A DNA stretch of 64,000 nucleotides from Ancylomarina longa (GTDB lineage Bacteria; Bacteroidota; Bacteroidia; Bacteroidales; Marinifilaceae): NCBI RefSeq assembly GCF_003996985.1, contig NZ_RJJX01000004.1, forward strand, positions 108,419-172,418, given 5' to 3'. The translations under genes and the position numbers were made by a program. Positions 1 through 9,942 of the stretch are shown here, piece after piece. Position 1 is the first letter of the stretch, and the number at the start of each line of letters is the position of its first letter. The notes under the pieces were generated by a model that had not been told where the DNA came from, searched no databases, and saw nothing but the letters and a program-made list of their open reading frames with translations.

Positions 1-333
1 CAGAAAAGATAAAAACAATTAAAATAACATCTCTATCATTGAATAAATTCCCGAATTTGGATTTATATCAGTGTTTTTCACCTTTACCAATATTCATTAA
101 AACAAATAGGTTCTACGGCAATTCATTGTAATCTTTTATATCTCCCAGTAAATTGAGATTAGCAAATCCACGCAAAAATACTGCAAATTCTATTGTTAGT
201 GTACCAACCTCAGGAAACTACTCTATGGTGGAAAAACATAGCACAATTACTACCTGAATTAGTACGATAAAACCTACTGATTACACTAACGTCTTTTCCT
301 AACTTTTAGCATTTTTCAACAATTTTAACATTT
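1..333. other. intergenic, no gene seen
   Basis: AT-rich sequence upstream of the regulator at 395. No open frame of convincing length or composition is visible on either strand. It may hold the end of a neighbouring transcription unit outside the window. Confidence 0.5.
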
Positions 334-369
334 TTTAGTTCGGAACCAACCGAACTAAAACTATCTTTG
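334..369 (+). promoter_or_regulatory. palindromic operator over the efflux-regulator promoter
   Basis: A perfect 10-bp inverted repeat, TTTAGTTCGG (334-343) and CCGAACTAAA (350-359), is separated by 6 bp. Directly after it lies TATCTTTG (362-369), matching the Bacteroidetes -7 consensus TAnnTTTG. The palindrome therefore covers the expected -33 region. Binding by the MarR/GbsR protein encoded 25 bp downstream is inferred from position and symmetry. Confidence 0.75.
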
Positions 370-394
370 TCACGAAAATTAAAATTTAAGAAGG

Positions 395-916
395 ATGAAA
401 AGTATAGAACAATTAGAAATGCATAAAAAACTCCTGGTTGAGAAATTTGGAAATTTTATGGAGAAACAGGAAAATCTTGCTCCTATTGCAGCCCGAATAT
501 TTGCCACGCTTTTCATTGATAAGGAGAACGGAGAAACATTCGAGGAACTTGTAAATTTTCTGGGTGCCAGTAAAAGCACTATTTCAACTAATTTGAATCA
601 TCTTACTAAAGCAGGAATGATTGTTTATCATACCAAGCCAGGTGATCGAAAAAAATACTACACCCTGTCCCCTGTTGGATTTCTTGCACGTCTTGAGGAA
701 AAGGTGGATCAATACAAAACAGAACATCAATTAGTTGAAGAAATAATAGTATTCAAAAGTAAATCTAATCAGATTACTGCAGATCCTGAAAAAATATTTC
801 AGCAAGACAACGAATCCCCTTATCTCGATTTTCTCGCAAATACAATCACACTATTAGAGCAGTTACGAGATCAAATTAAAACAAAATGCTCCATCTCTAA
901 TACCCCAACTATCTAA
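395..916 (+). CDS. GbsR/MarR-family transcriptional regulator
   Basis: A 173-residue winged helix-turn-helix protein. Residues about 48-72 form the recognition HTH (GASKSTISTNLNHL), followed by a wing (about 75-92, HTKPGDRKKYYTL) and a C-terminal helical dimerisation part. The layout fits the GbsR subgroup of MarR-like repressors. It is the first gene before an RND efflux operon (95 bp gap), so it most likely controls that pump and itself through the palindrome at 334-359. The inducer is unknown. The last 30 residues are low in complexity and probably flexible. Confidence 0.85.
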   Translation: MKSIEQLEMHKKLLVEKFGNFMEKQENLAPIAARIFATLFIDKENGETFEELVNFLGASKSTISTNLNHLTKAGMIVYHTKPGDRKKYYTLSPVGFLARLEEKVDQYKTEHQLVEEIIVFKSKSNQITADPEKIFQQDNESPYLDFLANTITLLEQLRDQIKTKCSISNTPTI

Positions 917-1011
917 ATAATAAAAAAGAAAAACATTAAAAACGCATAGATACCTGATTCGTTTTTATCAGAATAACAGGAACTTTAAGTTGTAATAGAT
1001 AACAGTTAAAT

Positions 1012-2175
1012 ATGACCATGAAGAAAGTAAATTTACTAGCGAGTATAGCAATCACTGTAATAGGATTAGCTTCTTGTAATTCACCAGCAAATAAGCAAAT
1101 GGGAAGAGGACCAATGCCATTTCCAGTGCAGAAAGTAGAAAAATCGAATGTTACCGTTTATAATGAATATGCAGCAAATATAGAAGGAGAAGAAAATATC
1201 GAAATTAGACCTAAAGTTGATGGTTTTATAGACAAAATTTACATCGACGAAGGATCGGAAGTAAAAAAAGGACAACTTCTTTTTAAGCTAAGTGCTGAAA
1301 CTTTAAATCAACAAGTAAATGCAGCAAGTGCAAATGTCGAAGTTGCAAAAGCACAGGTTGTATCAGCTCAAGTTGAAGTGGATAAAGTTAGTCCACTAGT
1401 TCAAAAAAATATCATCAGCCCAGTACAACTAAAAACTGCTGAAAGTAACTTAAATGCTGCGAAAGCTCAATTAATTGCAGCTCAGGCAGACTATATGAAT
1501 GCCAAAGAAAACTTAGACTACACCTTTATCAAAAGTCCTGTTGATGGAATTGTTGGAAGCATTCCTTACAGAATAGGTAGCCTTGTTGGTCGTTCCGAAG
1601 CTAAGCCGCTTACAACAGTATCAAATATCAGCAATGTATATGCTTATTTCACATTAAACGAAAAGCAATTACTTCAATTTAATCGTCAATTAGATGGTAA
1701 AAGTGTAGCGCAAAAAATAAAATCATTACCGGCAGTAGAATTAATTCTGGCTGATGGTTCGGTTTATGACCACAAAGGTAGAATTGAAACTATTAATGGA
1801 ATGGTGAATCCACGAACCGGAAGCATTAGCTATCGTGCAATATTTCCAAATCCTGATAATTTATTAAGAAGCGGTATTAGTGGTAAAGTTAAATTACCAT
1901 CACAGGTAGATAATGCACTTCTATTACCACAAAAATCAACATTTGAGTTACAAGGTAAACGTTTTGTATATGTAGTTGACAAAGACAATAAGGTGAAATC
2001 AAAGGCAATTGATATTTCAAAGTCGGTAAACCAAAACTACATTGTAACCAATGGACTTGAAGCAGGACAAGTTTATGTTGCCGATGGTCTGATTAAACTT
2101 AGAGAAGGAATGCAGATAATTCCACAATCCGGATCTACTGCAACAGGTAATAATGCCGCCTATTCCAATAAATAA
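1012..2175 (+). CDS. RND efflux periplasmic adaptor (membrane fusion protein)
   Basis: AcrA/MexA-type adaptor of 387 residues that would bridge the inner-membrane pump and outer-membrane channel. The N-terminus is a lipoprotein signal with lipobox LASC (Cys22 from the first ATG, Cys20 if the second ATG at 1018 is used; the MKK start at 1018 looks more natural). A biotinyl/lipoyl-like half follows (about 60-95, IRPKVDGFIDKIYIDEGSEV), then an alpha-helical hairpin (about 100-165), the second lipoyl half (about 170-190, IKSPVDGIVG), and beta-barrel and membrane-proximal domains. It is the first structural gene of the operon, 35 bp before the permease. Confidence 0.93.
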   Translation: MTMKKVNLLASIAITVIGLASCNSPANKQMGRGPMPFPVQKVEKSNVTVYNEYAANIEGEENIEIRPKVDGFIDKIYIDEGSEVKKGQLLFKLSAETLNQQVNAASANVEVAKAQVVSAQVEVDKVSPLVQKNIISPVQLKTAESNLNAAKAQLIAAQADYMNAKENLDYTFIKSPVDGIVGSIPYRIGSLVGRSEAKPLTTVSNISNVYAYFTLNEKQLLQFNRQLDGKSVAQKIKSLPAVELILADGSVYDHKGRIETINGMVNPRTGSISYRAIFPNPDNLLRSGISGKVKLPSQVDNALLLPQKSTFELQGKRFVYVVDKDNKVKSKAIDISKSVNQNYIVTNGLEAGQVYVADGLIKLREGMQIIPQSGSTATGNNAAYSNK

Positions 2176-2210
2176 TTCAGACTTTCTATTAAAATTAAAA
2201 AGCAAATTTC

Positions 2211-5200
2211 ATGTTTAAAATATTTATTGAACGGCCGGTACTATCGACCGTAATATCCATACTCATCGTAATTTTGGGAGTTTTAGGACTCACCTCTTTA
2301 CCTAGAGAACAGTTTCCGGAGATTGCTCCACCAACCGTACAAATTTCAGCAACCTATCCTGGAGCTAATGCCGAAACATTACTAAAAAGTGTTGTTGTTC
2401 CTATTGAAGAAGCAGTAAATGGCGTAGAGAATATGACCTATATGTCCTCTACCTCAAGCAACGATGGTAGTGCTACCATTAGTGTTTATTTTGCACTGGG
2501 AACCAATGCCGATATTGCAGCAGTAAACGTTCAGAACAAAGTGGCCACCGTAACAAGCAAGTTGCCACAGGCGGTAATCCAGACTGGTGTAACCACCAAA
2601 AAGGTTCAGAATAGTGTTTTAATGTTCTTTTCTCTTTACTCTGAGAATAAAGATTTAGATGCAACATTTGTTGAAAATTACGCTCGTATCAACCTAATCC
2701 CAATGATTAAAAGGATTAATGGAGTTGGTGATGCCAATGTTTTTGGTTCGCGTGATTACTCGATGAGAATCTGGCTGAAGCCTGAGAAAATGGCTGCTTA
2801 TGGTGTAACTCCTCAGGATGTGGTAAATGCATTAAAAGAACAAAATCTGGAAGCATCTCCTGGTAAGTTTGGCGAGAATTCAAGCCAGTCATTTGAATAT
2901 GTGATTCGTTACAAAGGAAAACTATCCACGAAAGCAGAATACGATAATATTATTCTTCGATCGGAAGGAAACTCTGATTTTCTAAGATTAAAAGATGTAG
3001 CAAAAGTTGAATTGGGAGCCTTTAATTATTCAACCAGGAATATAACCAACGGTCATCCATCTACTGCGATTGGTATATACCAAACCTCAGGTTCTAATGC
3101 CCAGGAAATTATTAAAGAAATAGAACGCACACTGGAATCTGCAAAAAAGGATTTTCCGAAAGGAATCGATTATGTAATTCCTTTCAATACAAATGATTTC
3201 CTTGAAGCATCAATTAGTAAGGTAATCAAAACTTTATTTGAAGCCTTCCTACTGGTATTCTTAGTGGTCTTCCTTTTCTTGCAAGATTTTAGATCCACAT
3301 TAATTCCGGCAATTGCTGTTCCTGTTGCAATTATAGGTACTTTCTTCTTCCTGAATCTCTTCGGATTTTCGATCAACATGCTAACTTTATTTGCCTTAGT
3401 ATTGGCCATTGGTATTGTAGTAGATGATGCCATTGTAGTAGTGGAGGCAGTTCATGCCAAACTCGATAATGGAGCGAAGAGTGCTAAGAAAGCCACCATA
3501 TCGGCAATGAGCGAAATTACTGGCGCGATTATATCCATTACCTTGGTAATGTCAGCAGTATTTATTCCAGTTTCCTTTTTGAAAGGACCAACCGGTGCGT
3601 TCTATCAGCAATTTGCGATTACACTGGCTGTAGCTATTGTGATATCGGCAATTAATGCATTGACTTTAAGTCCTGCTTTGTGTGCCTTATTATTGAAACC
3701 TCACAATCCGAGCGAAGCACACAAAAAAGGATTGACTAGCCGTTTTTACACCTCATTTAATACGGGATTTGAGGCAATAACTGAACGATATACCAATTCC
3801 ATTCGATTTCTAATTCGTAAAAAATGGTTATCTGGAGTAATCTTGGTGGTATTCATTCTTCTTGCAGGTTGGTTCTTCAAAACGACTCCTACCGGATTTA
3901 TTCCAAATGAAGATCAAGGAGTTATCTTTTGCGACATCACCTTACCTCCGGGAAGCACCTTGGAAAGAACCAGTGAAGTTGCAGCTAAAGTGGGAACCAT
4001 CATCGACAGAATTGATGTTGTTAAAGAAAAGATGTTCATAGTTGGTTTTAGTATGCTTAGTAATACCAAAGGAGAGTCAAAGGCTTTTGCTGTAATAAAA
4101 CTAAAGGACTGGAAAGAACGAAAAGAAGATAATCAGAAAGTTCATGCTATCGTTGGACAATTGTTTGGAATGACAGCCGGAATAAATGAAGCTAGAATTC
4201 TATTCTTTGCTCCTCCTACCGTTAGAGGTTTTGGTAGTTCCGATGGTTTTGAGATGCGTTTGCAAGACAAATCGAATGGAGAATTTACCGACCTGATGGC
4301 TAAGAGTCAACAGTTTTTGGGAGCTTTGAACCAACGACCGGAAATTAAATTTGCGATGACTTCTTTCAACACAGGATTCCCTCAGTACGAAATGGAAGTA
4401 AATGTGGAGAAAGTAAAAGAAGCTGGCATATCGGTAAGCAGTTTGTTTACTACCCTTCAGGGATATTACGGAAGCTGGTATGCTTCCGATTTTAACCGAT
4501 TCGGAAAGCAGTATCGTGTGATGATACAAGCTGCGCCAGAAGATCGTGAGACTCTTGAATCCATGAACAATGTATTCGTGAGAAATGCACATAACGAATT
4601 GGTTTCGATAAGTCAGTTTGTGAGCATGAAAAAGGTAAGCGGTCCTGATGTAGTGAACCGATTCAACCTGTTCAACTCGGCAACCATCAATGGAAATGTG
4701 AATCCTGGTTACAGTACCGGAGATGCAATTAAAGCAATTCAAGAAGTAGCTGCACAAACATTACCATCCAACTATGGATATGAATTTTCGGGAATGACAC
4801 GGGAGGAAGAAAAAGCAGGAAACCAGGCCATTTTAGTTTTTGCCTTGAGTTTGATATTCGTGTATTTCTTGCTTGCAGCGCAGTACGAAAGTTACATTCT
4901 GCCCTTCTCTATTATTTTAGCTCTTCCTATCGGGATATTTGGAGCCATCTTCTTTGTGAAAATGATTGGCTTAGAGAATAATATTTATTTCCAGGTTGCC
5001 CTGATTATGCTGATTGGTTTACTGGCTAAAAATGCAATTCTGATTGTAGAATTCGCCTTGCAACGTCGCCATCAAGGGATGGAATTAATGCAAGCAGCAG
5101 TCGAAGGAGCTAAAGCACGTTTGCGTCCGATTTTGATGACCTCATTTGCCTTTATTCTTGGTATTACACCATTGATGTTAGCAAATGGCGCCGGAGCAGT

Positions 5201-5363
5201 TGGTAATCGTTCCATTGGTACAGGTGCCGTTGGTGGAATGTTAATTGGAACCCTGTTTGGTATATTTGTAATTCCTGCCTTCTTTGTGATTTTCCAAACG
5301 ATTCAGGAAAAAATCAGCGGAGCACCAAAGCCAGAAGAAAACGAATTGGAACCAGCAGAATAA
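2211..5363 (+). CDS. RND multidrug efflux permease (AcrB/MexB, HAE1 type)
   Basis: A 1050-residue inner-membrane proton/drug antiporter of full family length. The first transmembrane helix starts at residue 9 (ERPVLSTVISILIVILG). The proton-relay pair Asp405-Asp406 lies in TM4 (GIVVDDAIVVVEA), and the conserved TM10 lysine is Lys940 (LLAKNAILIVEF). Large periplasmic porter loops lie between TM1/TM2 and TM7/TM8. It forms a tripartite pump with the adaptor before it and the TolC-like protein after it (13 bp gap). The intact relay suggests an active pump. The substrate range cannot be read from sequence. Confidence 0.96.
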   Translation: MFKIFIERPVLSTVISILIVILGVLGLTSLPREQFPEIAPPTVQISATYPGANAETLLKSVVVPIEEAVNGVENMTYMSSTSSNDGSATISVYFALGTNADIAAVNVQNKVATVTSKLPQAVIQTGVTTKKVQNSVLMFFSLYSENKDLDATFVENYARINLIPMIKRINGVGDANVFGSRDYSMRIWLKPEKMAAYGVTPQDVVNALKEQNLEASPGKFGENSSQSFEYVIRYKGKLSTKAEYDNIILRSEGNSDFLRLKDVAKVELGAFNYSTRNITNGHPSTAIGIYQTSGSNAQEIIKEIERTLESAKKDFPKGIDYVIPFNTNDFLEASISKVIKTLFEAFLLVFLVVFLFLQDFRSTLIPAIAVPVAIIGTFFFLNLFGFSINMLTLFALVLAIGIVVDDAIVVVEAVHAKLDNGAKSAKKATISAMSEITGAIISITLVMSAVFIPVSFLKGPTGAFYQQFAITLAVAIVISAINALTLSPALCALLLKPHNPSEAHKKGLTSRFYTSFNTGFEAITERYTNSIRFLIRKKWLSGVILVVFILLAGWFFKTTPTGFIPNEDQGVIFCDITLPPGSTLERTSEVAAKVGTIIDRIDVVKEKMFIVGFSMLSNTKGESKAFAVIKLKDWKERKEDNQKVHAIVGQLFGMTAGINEARILFFAPPTVRGFGSSDGFEMRLQDKSNGEFTDLMAKSQQFLGALNQRPEIKFAMTSFNTGFPQYEMEVNVEKVKEAGISVSSLFTTLQGYYGSWYASDFNRFGKQYRVMIQAAPEDRETLESMNNVFVRNAHNELVSISQFVSMKKVSGPDVVNRFNLFNSATINGNVNPGYSTGDAIKAIQEVAAQTLPSNYGYEFSGMTREEEKAGNQAILVFALSLIFVYFLLAAQYESYILPFSIILALPIGIFGAIFFVKMIGLENNIYFQVALIMLIGLLAKNAILIVEFALQRRHQGMELMQAAVEGAKARLRPILMTSFAFILGITPLMLANGAGAVGNRSIGTGAVGGMLIGTLFGIFVIPAFFVIFQTIQEKISGAPKPEENELEPAE

Positions 5364-5376
5364 ATAGATAGAAAAG

Positions 5377-6783
5377 ATGAAGAAAAAATATATAATACTT
5401 AGTCTGGTTCTAACAGCATTCAGTCTACAATCCTGTTTTGTTGCCAAAAAATACCAGCAACCCGAATTAGAAATTCAGGATCAATACAGAAATGTATCCA
5501 CTAGCGATTCTACCAGCCTGGCAAATATGCCCTGGGAACAAATATTCACCGATCCCAAATTAAAGGAACTGATTGGAGAAGCTTTGCAGAACAATCTGGA
5601 TCTTAAAATAGCGGTGGAACGTGTAAATGCAGCCGAAGCTTATTACAAGCAAGGAAAAATGGGTTACCTGCCTACGCTAAATATCAGTGCAAACGGAGGA
5701 AAATATAATTTATCCGACAATAGTCTTACTGGTATATCATCAGGAGGTAATGGCCCCAACTATGAAAACTATCAGTTAAACGGTAATATCTCATGGGAAG
5801 CAGATATTTGGGGAAAAATACGCAGTAGCAAGAGAGCCTCGCAAGCTGGTTATTTGCAAAGTCAGGCAGCTCGCCGAGCTGTAGAGAGTTCGCTGGTTGC
5901 AAATATGGCATCGGCCTATTTTCAGCTAATCGCACTCGATGCTCAGGTTAAAGTAGCCACACAAACGGTAACAACCCGCAAGGAGAGCTTGGAAACCATG
6001 AAGAGCTTGAAAGAAGCCGGACAGGTTACCGAAGCAGCTGTAAAGCAAACAGAAGCTCAACTATACAGCACCCAGATTTTACTTTTAGATTTAAAGCAAA
6101 ATGTGGTGCTTCTGGAAAATACTATTTCTTTATTACTGGGAAAAGATTCCGGTAACATTGCTCGCAATAGTTTAAACGATCAGAAAATTGATGTGGATTT
6201 AAATACAGGTTTTCCAATGCAATTGGTACGAAATCGTCCGGATGTGATGGTAGCTGAATATGGTTTGAGAAATGCCTTTGAATTAACCAATGTTGCCCGA
6301 AGTAATTTTTATCCTTCGGTAAGTATTAGTGCTAATGCAGGATTTGAAAGTGTTCAGTTCGATAACTGGTTTAATTCAGCTTCCCTATTCAGCAATTTTA
6401 TTGGCAATTTAGCACAACCGCTATTCAATAAGAGGAGTATCCGAACTCAATATGAAGTAGCGAAGGCACAGCAGATGCAAGCCAAATACAATTTTAAGAA
6501 AGCGCTATTAACAGCTGAAAAAGAAGTATCGGATGCATTGTACATCTATCAGACCGAACAGGAACGCTACGACATCAGACAACGAGAACTTCAGGCACTG
6601 AAAGAAGCAGTAAGTTATTCAGAAGAACTATTGAATAATGGCTACCAAAACACAACTTACCTCGAAGTTTTAACAGCACGTGGCAATGCACTAAACTCAG
6701 AAATTAATGCTATTGATTCCAAATTTAAACAGTTGAATGCTGTGGTTGATTTATATCTGGCATTGGGTGGTGGCTGGAAATAA
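5377..6783 (+). CDS. outer-membrane efflux channel lipoprotein (TolC/NodT family)
   Basis: A 468-residue outer-membrane factor that completes the RND pump. The lipoprotein signal MKKKYIILSLVLTAFSLQSC puts the lipidated Cys at 20. Two homologous halves of long amphipathic helices follow, with typical family signatures such as ISWEADIWGKIRSSKRA in the first half and RNRPDVMVAEYGLRNA in the second. It is the last gene of the operon, and a strong stem-loop terminator lies 40 bp after the stop. Confidence 0.94.
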   Translation: MKKKYIILSLVLTAFSLQSCFVAKKYQQPELEIQDQYRNVSTSDSTSLANMPWEQIFTDPKLKELIGEALQNNLDLKIAVERVNAAEAYYKQGKMGYLPTLNISANGGKYNLSDNSLTGISSGGNGPNYENYQLNGNISWEADIWGKIRSSKRASQAGYLQSQAARRAVESSLVANMASAYFQLIALDAQVKVATQTVTTRKESLETMKSLKEAGQVTEAAVKQTEAQLYSTQILLLDLKQNVVLLENTISLLLGKDSGNIARNSLNDQKIDVDLNTGFPMQLVRNRPDVMVAEYGLRNAFELTNVARSNFYPSVSISANAGFESVQFDNWFNSASLFSNFIGNLAQPLFNKRSIRTQYEVAKAQQMQAKYNFKKALLTAEKEVSDALYIYQTEQERYDIRQRELQALKEAVSYSEELLNNGYQNTTYLEVLTARGNALNSEINAIDSKFKQLNAVVDLYLALGGGWK

Positions 6784-6824
6784 GTCCTATCATTTATAGC
6801 TAAATAAAGCTAATAGTAAATAAT

Positions 6825-6884
6825 AAACCGAACGAACTCCTACTGAATCACATTGTATTCAGCAGAATTCGTTCGGTTTTTCTT
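6825..6884 (+). terminator. terminator of the RND efflux operon
   Basis: Arms AAACCGAACGAA (6825-6836) and TTCGTTCGGTTT (6868-6879) pair perfectly. A nested inner stem CTGAAT/ATTCAG (6843-6848, 6857-6862) follows, and a T-rich tail comes after the outer stem. This is a classic Rho-independent terminator with a two-part stem. Confidence 0.85.
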
Positions 6885-7373
6885 TTTAGAATATAAGATT
6901 GCACCAAATCAAAATCATCCTCACCGAGTCCGATTTTATCAAAATAAGAAAAAGAGCATACCGCCTGAAACCCTTGCGATGATTGATCATTTACCCGACA
7001 GGAGGGGTCATTTGCCCGATGATCGACTTAAAAAGCCGATAGAAGGGGTCATTTACCCGATGATCGACCCAAAAAGCCGATGGAAGGAGTCATTTACCCG
7101 ATGATCAATCATAGAAGGCAATGTGAGTTAAGCTGCAAACGATATGAACATTCTTATTAAAATACTTGTATTACGAATTAAAACATACAGGTTTCCTCCA
7201 CAATTTTGAATACAATTTTTCACTTGGCATATTTTCTAACATCAATGGATGAACTGTTTTAACAATCTCAAATCACCTTTTGAATCGTATTTTTCAAATA
7301 AATATTAATACCAATGCCATGTTTTCCAAAAAAAATTCAACCACCTTACCCCTACTCCTTTTCAGATAAATAA
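6885..7373. other. intergenic with a minisatellite
   Basis: About 490 bp with no supported gene. Apart from the 41-bp tandem repeat (6985-7119) it is plain AT-rich sequence. A short open frame crossing 6853-7104 overlaps the terminator and is mostly repeat, so it was not called. Confidence 0.6.
6985..7119 (+). repeat. 41-bp tandem repeat (minisatellite)
   Basis: Unit 1 (7006-7046) and unit 2 (7047-7087) are 41 bp each and differ at only a few positions. A third, shortened unit follows (7088-7119), and a partial unit precedes (6985-7005). Each unit begins GGTCATTTACCCGATGATCG and carries an AAAAAGCCGAT core. TCAT/ATGA within each unit forms a small inverted repeat. Confidence 0.85.
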
Positions 7374-7381
7374 TATCTTTG
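7374..7381 (+). promoter_or_regulatory. -7 promoter box of the two-component operon
   Basis: TATCTTTG matches TAnnTTTG. Transcription would start about 7 bp later, downstream of a possible ATG-like start at 7379. This supports translation of the kinase from 7415. Confidence 0.5.
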
Positions 7382-7414
7382 CTCGCAACAAATACGAACT
7401 TTCAGATTAAGATT

Positions 7415-9193
7415 ATGCGTAAATCTTTAGCCAAAAAGCTCTTGATATATTTTGTTGTACTCAATCTCGTCTCCATTCTTGTGGTAGGAGTTTTCGCGTA
7501 CACACAAGCAAAAGATGCATTAATTTCACGCACCTTCGACCAGCTTACCTCGGTTCGTATCGAAAAAAAGAAACGCATCGAAGACTTTTTTCAGCAGCGA
7601 ATTCACGAAATACAAGCCATAAGCGAGGCGGAATTTTCCAACATTAATTCCAATCAATCCGCTGAGACTGGTTTTTCGCAAAAACTCATCGACCACAAAC
7701 TATTCTCCGGTGTATTTGCTTCCTTAATCGCGAGTAAAAGAAATTTCAATCGAATCTATATTTATGAATCGGATACCGTTTCTTTTGGATTCGAAATTAA
7801 TCCTGAAAATGGAACCTGGGATTCCAGGAATCTGCGAATCGATCATCAAAATTTATTCAAAGATTTAATCGAGCTTCACAACAAAAAAATAAGCATTCAC
7901 GAATTAATAAATCCGAAGCAAAAAAATCAGGCAGAAATCCTACTTTGCGAAGTAATTACCCAAGCAAAACACAAAGTTCTGATTGCTTTTAGTATCAACA
8001 CAGAACAATTGAATTCCATTATGCTCGACCGAAATCCATTAAATGGATTGGGTAAATCAGGGGAAGCCTATTTGGTTGGCGAAGATTACTTTTTACGAAG
8101 CAAAAGCCGATTTAAAGAAAACTCAAACTATACCGTAAAATCTTATACACAAGGAGTTCGTTATGCCTTTCAGGATAGTATTGGCACTGCTATATTCAGG
8201 GATTATCGTGGAATTAAAGTACTGAGTTCTTTCAGTAAAATTGAGGTGAGTAATTTAAACTGGGCCATTCTTGCCGAGATTGATCAGCGTGAAGCAATGA
8301 TTCCCATCCGCAATTATGGAAATAGCATGTTCTACATCTTAATTATCCTCAGTTTACTCTTATTAGGAGTTGTTGCCCTTATTGCCAATACCATTACGGC
8401 ACCTATCCGCAAATTACTAACAGCAACAGAAAAAATTGCCTCGGGCGTTTACGAACAAATGAGCGACATCAAAGCAGATGGTGAGTTAATGGAGTTAATT
8501 GCTGCCTTCAATCAAATGACTAAAAAGATTAAGGAGCAACAAGATAATCTGCAAATTGCCAGAGATAAAAGTATCTCTTCCATGATAGACGGTCAGGAGA
8601 TAGAACGCAGTCGTTTAGCTCGCGAACTACACGATGGATTGGCTCAAACGATATTGGCAATTAAAATGCGATTGGAAAATACAGCTCCCGAAGATGCTGC
8701 TAAAGTTCTAGGCGAATCGAAGGAAATGTTTTCTGATTTAATGCACGAAATTCGAAGCATGTCCAACGATTTAATGCCAGCAGTTCTAAGAGAATTTGGT
8801 CTGATTAAAGCACTAAACAGTTTGCTGCTTCAAATTGAAGAAAATAGTGCCATTCGAACCAGTTTACAAATTGATGACTCCATAAAGATCAATAAAAAGG
8901 CAGAAACTTATCTGTATCGTATTGCGCAGGAGGCAATCAATAATATTATAAAACATGCAAATGCTAAAAATATACAGCTTAGTTTAAGGATGAAAAATAA
9001 ATGCTTATATTTTGAAATAAGCGATGATGGAAAAGGAATTCCAAAAGAAAATCGTTCTAAAACAGGAAATGGTTTATCAAATATTAAGGATAGGATTTCT
9101 GTATTAGGTGGGAAGGTTAGCTTTAAAAGGAATAATCCTCATGGATTAAATATTGTGTGTAAAATACCATTAAAAAGATGCCGTTATGAATAG
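7415..9193 (+). CDS. sensor histidine kinase, NarX/HisKA_3 type
   Basis: A 592-residue membrane kinase. TM1 is at about residues 9-33 and TM2 at about 302-325. Between them lies a roughly 270-residue extracytoplasmic sensor (Cache-like by length and position, which is inference). A HAMP domain follows TM2 (ITAPIRKLLTATEKIASG). The HisKA_3 dimerisation box ERSRLARELHDGLAQ has phospho-acceptor His406, and the HATPase contains DDGKGIP near residue 548. The start at 7415 was chosen because MRKSLAKKLL gives a normal membrane N-terminus and the -7 box lies at 7374-7381. It overlaps the response regulator gene by 8 bp, so the two form one translationally coupled pair. Confidence 0.92.
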   Translation: MRKSLAKKLLIYFVVLNLVSILVVGVFAYTQAKDALISRTFDQLTSVRIEKKKRIEDFFQQRIHEIQAISEAEFSNINSNQSAETGFSQKLIDHKLFSGVFASLIASKRNFNRIYIYESDTVSFGFEINPENGTWDSRNLRIDHQNLFKDLIELHNKKISIHELINPKQKNQAEILLCEVITQAKHKVLIAFSINTEQLNSIMLDRNPLNGLGKSGEAYLVGEDYFLRSKSRFKENSNYTVKSYTQGVRYAFQDSIGTAIFRDYRGIKVLSSFSKIEVSNLNWAILAEIDQREAMIPIRNYGNSMFYILIILSLLLLGVVALIANTITAPIRKLLTATEKIASGVYEQMSDIKADGELMELIAAFNQMTKKIKEQQDNLQIARDKSISSMIDGQEIERSRLARELHDGLAQTILAIKMRLENTAPEDAAKVLGESKEMFSDLMHEIRSMSNDLMPAVLREFGLIKALNSLLLQIEENSAIRTSLQIDDSIKINKKAETYLYRIAQEAINNIIKHANAKNIQLSLRMKNKCLYFEISDDGKGIPKENRSKTGNGLSNIKDRISVLGGKVSFKRNNPHGLNIVCKIPLKRCRYE

Positions 9194-9830
9194 TATAAAT
9201 GTTGTATTGGTTGACGATCATAAACTCTTTCGCGATGGATTAAAATCTCTATTGCTGAAACATGATGATATTAATATTGTAGGAGAATTTGGTAATGCAG
9301 ATGATCTGCTTTCTCAACTCGAACAGCTCCATGCACACATTATTATAACCGATATTAGTATGCCGGGAATGAATGGCATAGAATTAACACAACATTTGTC
9401 CAAGCAAGCTCCCTGTCTTAAAACCATTATCTTATCCATGCACAACAACAAAGACTTTATCCTGAGTGCTATGGAAGCAGGTGCTAAGGCATATCTCCCT
9501 AAGGATATTGCTGGCGAAGAATTAAGCGAAGCCATCTACGAAGTAAGCAAAGGAAACGAGTATTTCAACCCAGTCATCAGTAATATTATCATGCGCAGCT
9601 TAATGCGCGACAACAAGCAAGACGAAAAACATGGCGATTTAACCAAAAGAGAAACAGAAGTGCTTAAATTGGTTGCCGATGGTTATATGAACAAAGAAGT
9701 TGCAGATAAGCTCCATATTAGTGTTCGCACAGTAGATTGCCACAAGAACAATATTATGGGGAAACTTAAACTTAATACCACCGCCGAATTGGTGAAATAT
9801 GCCATTAAAAATCATATTATCGAATTCTAA
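9186..9830 (+). CDS. LuxR/NarL-family response regulator
   Basis: A 214-residue regulator and the cognate partner of the kinase before it (8-bp overlap). The receiver domain has the acidic pocket Asp10-Asp11, phospho-acceptor Asp56 (HIIITDISMPGMNG) and the conserved Lys in LPKDIAG. The C-terminal LuxR helix-turn-helix spans about 148-205 (LTKRETEVLKLVADG, then VRTVDCHKNNIMGKL). The targets are not shown by sequence. The nearest candidate is the downstream outer-membrane protein/amtB unit, which carries a palindrome in its upstream region. Confidence 0.93.
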   Translation: MNSINVVLVDDHKLFRDGLKSLLLKHDDINIVGEFGNADDLLSQLEQLHAHIIITDISMPGMNGIELTQHLSKQAPCLKTIILSMHNNKDFILSAMEAGAKAYLPKDIAGEELSEAIYEVSKGNEYFNPVISNIIMRSLMRDNKQDEKHGDLTKRETEVLKLVADGYMNKEVADKLHISVRTVDCHKNNIMGKLKLNTTAELVKYAIKNHIIEF

Positions 9831-9942
9831 AAAAGCTCATTTGCCCTACTATATTTCCATCCTCAATTATTTGGCATCCTATAATCTCATTAATTAGCTG
9901 CAAGCGCAAATCGCACTTTCTATTGTGGTTTTCGATACACTA

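Noticed and set aside
4200-4757. 185-codon minus-strand frame inside the RND permease
   Set aside because: It is an antisense shadow of a strongly conserved protein and has no features of its own.
6853-7104. 83-codon open frame after the efflux operon
   Set aside because: It begins inside the terminator stem and most of it is the 41-bp repeat; there is no coding signal apart from being open.
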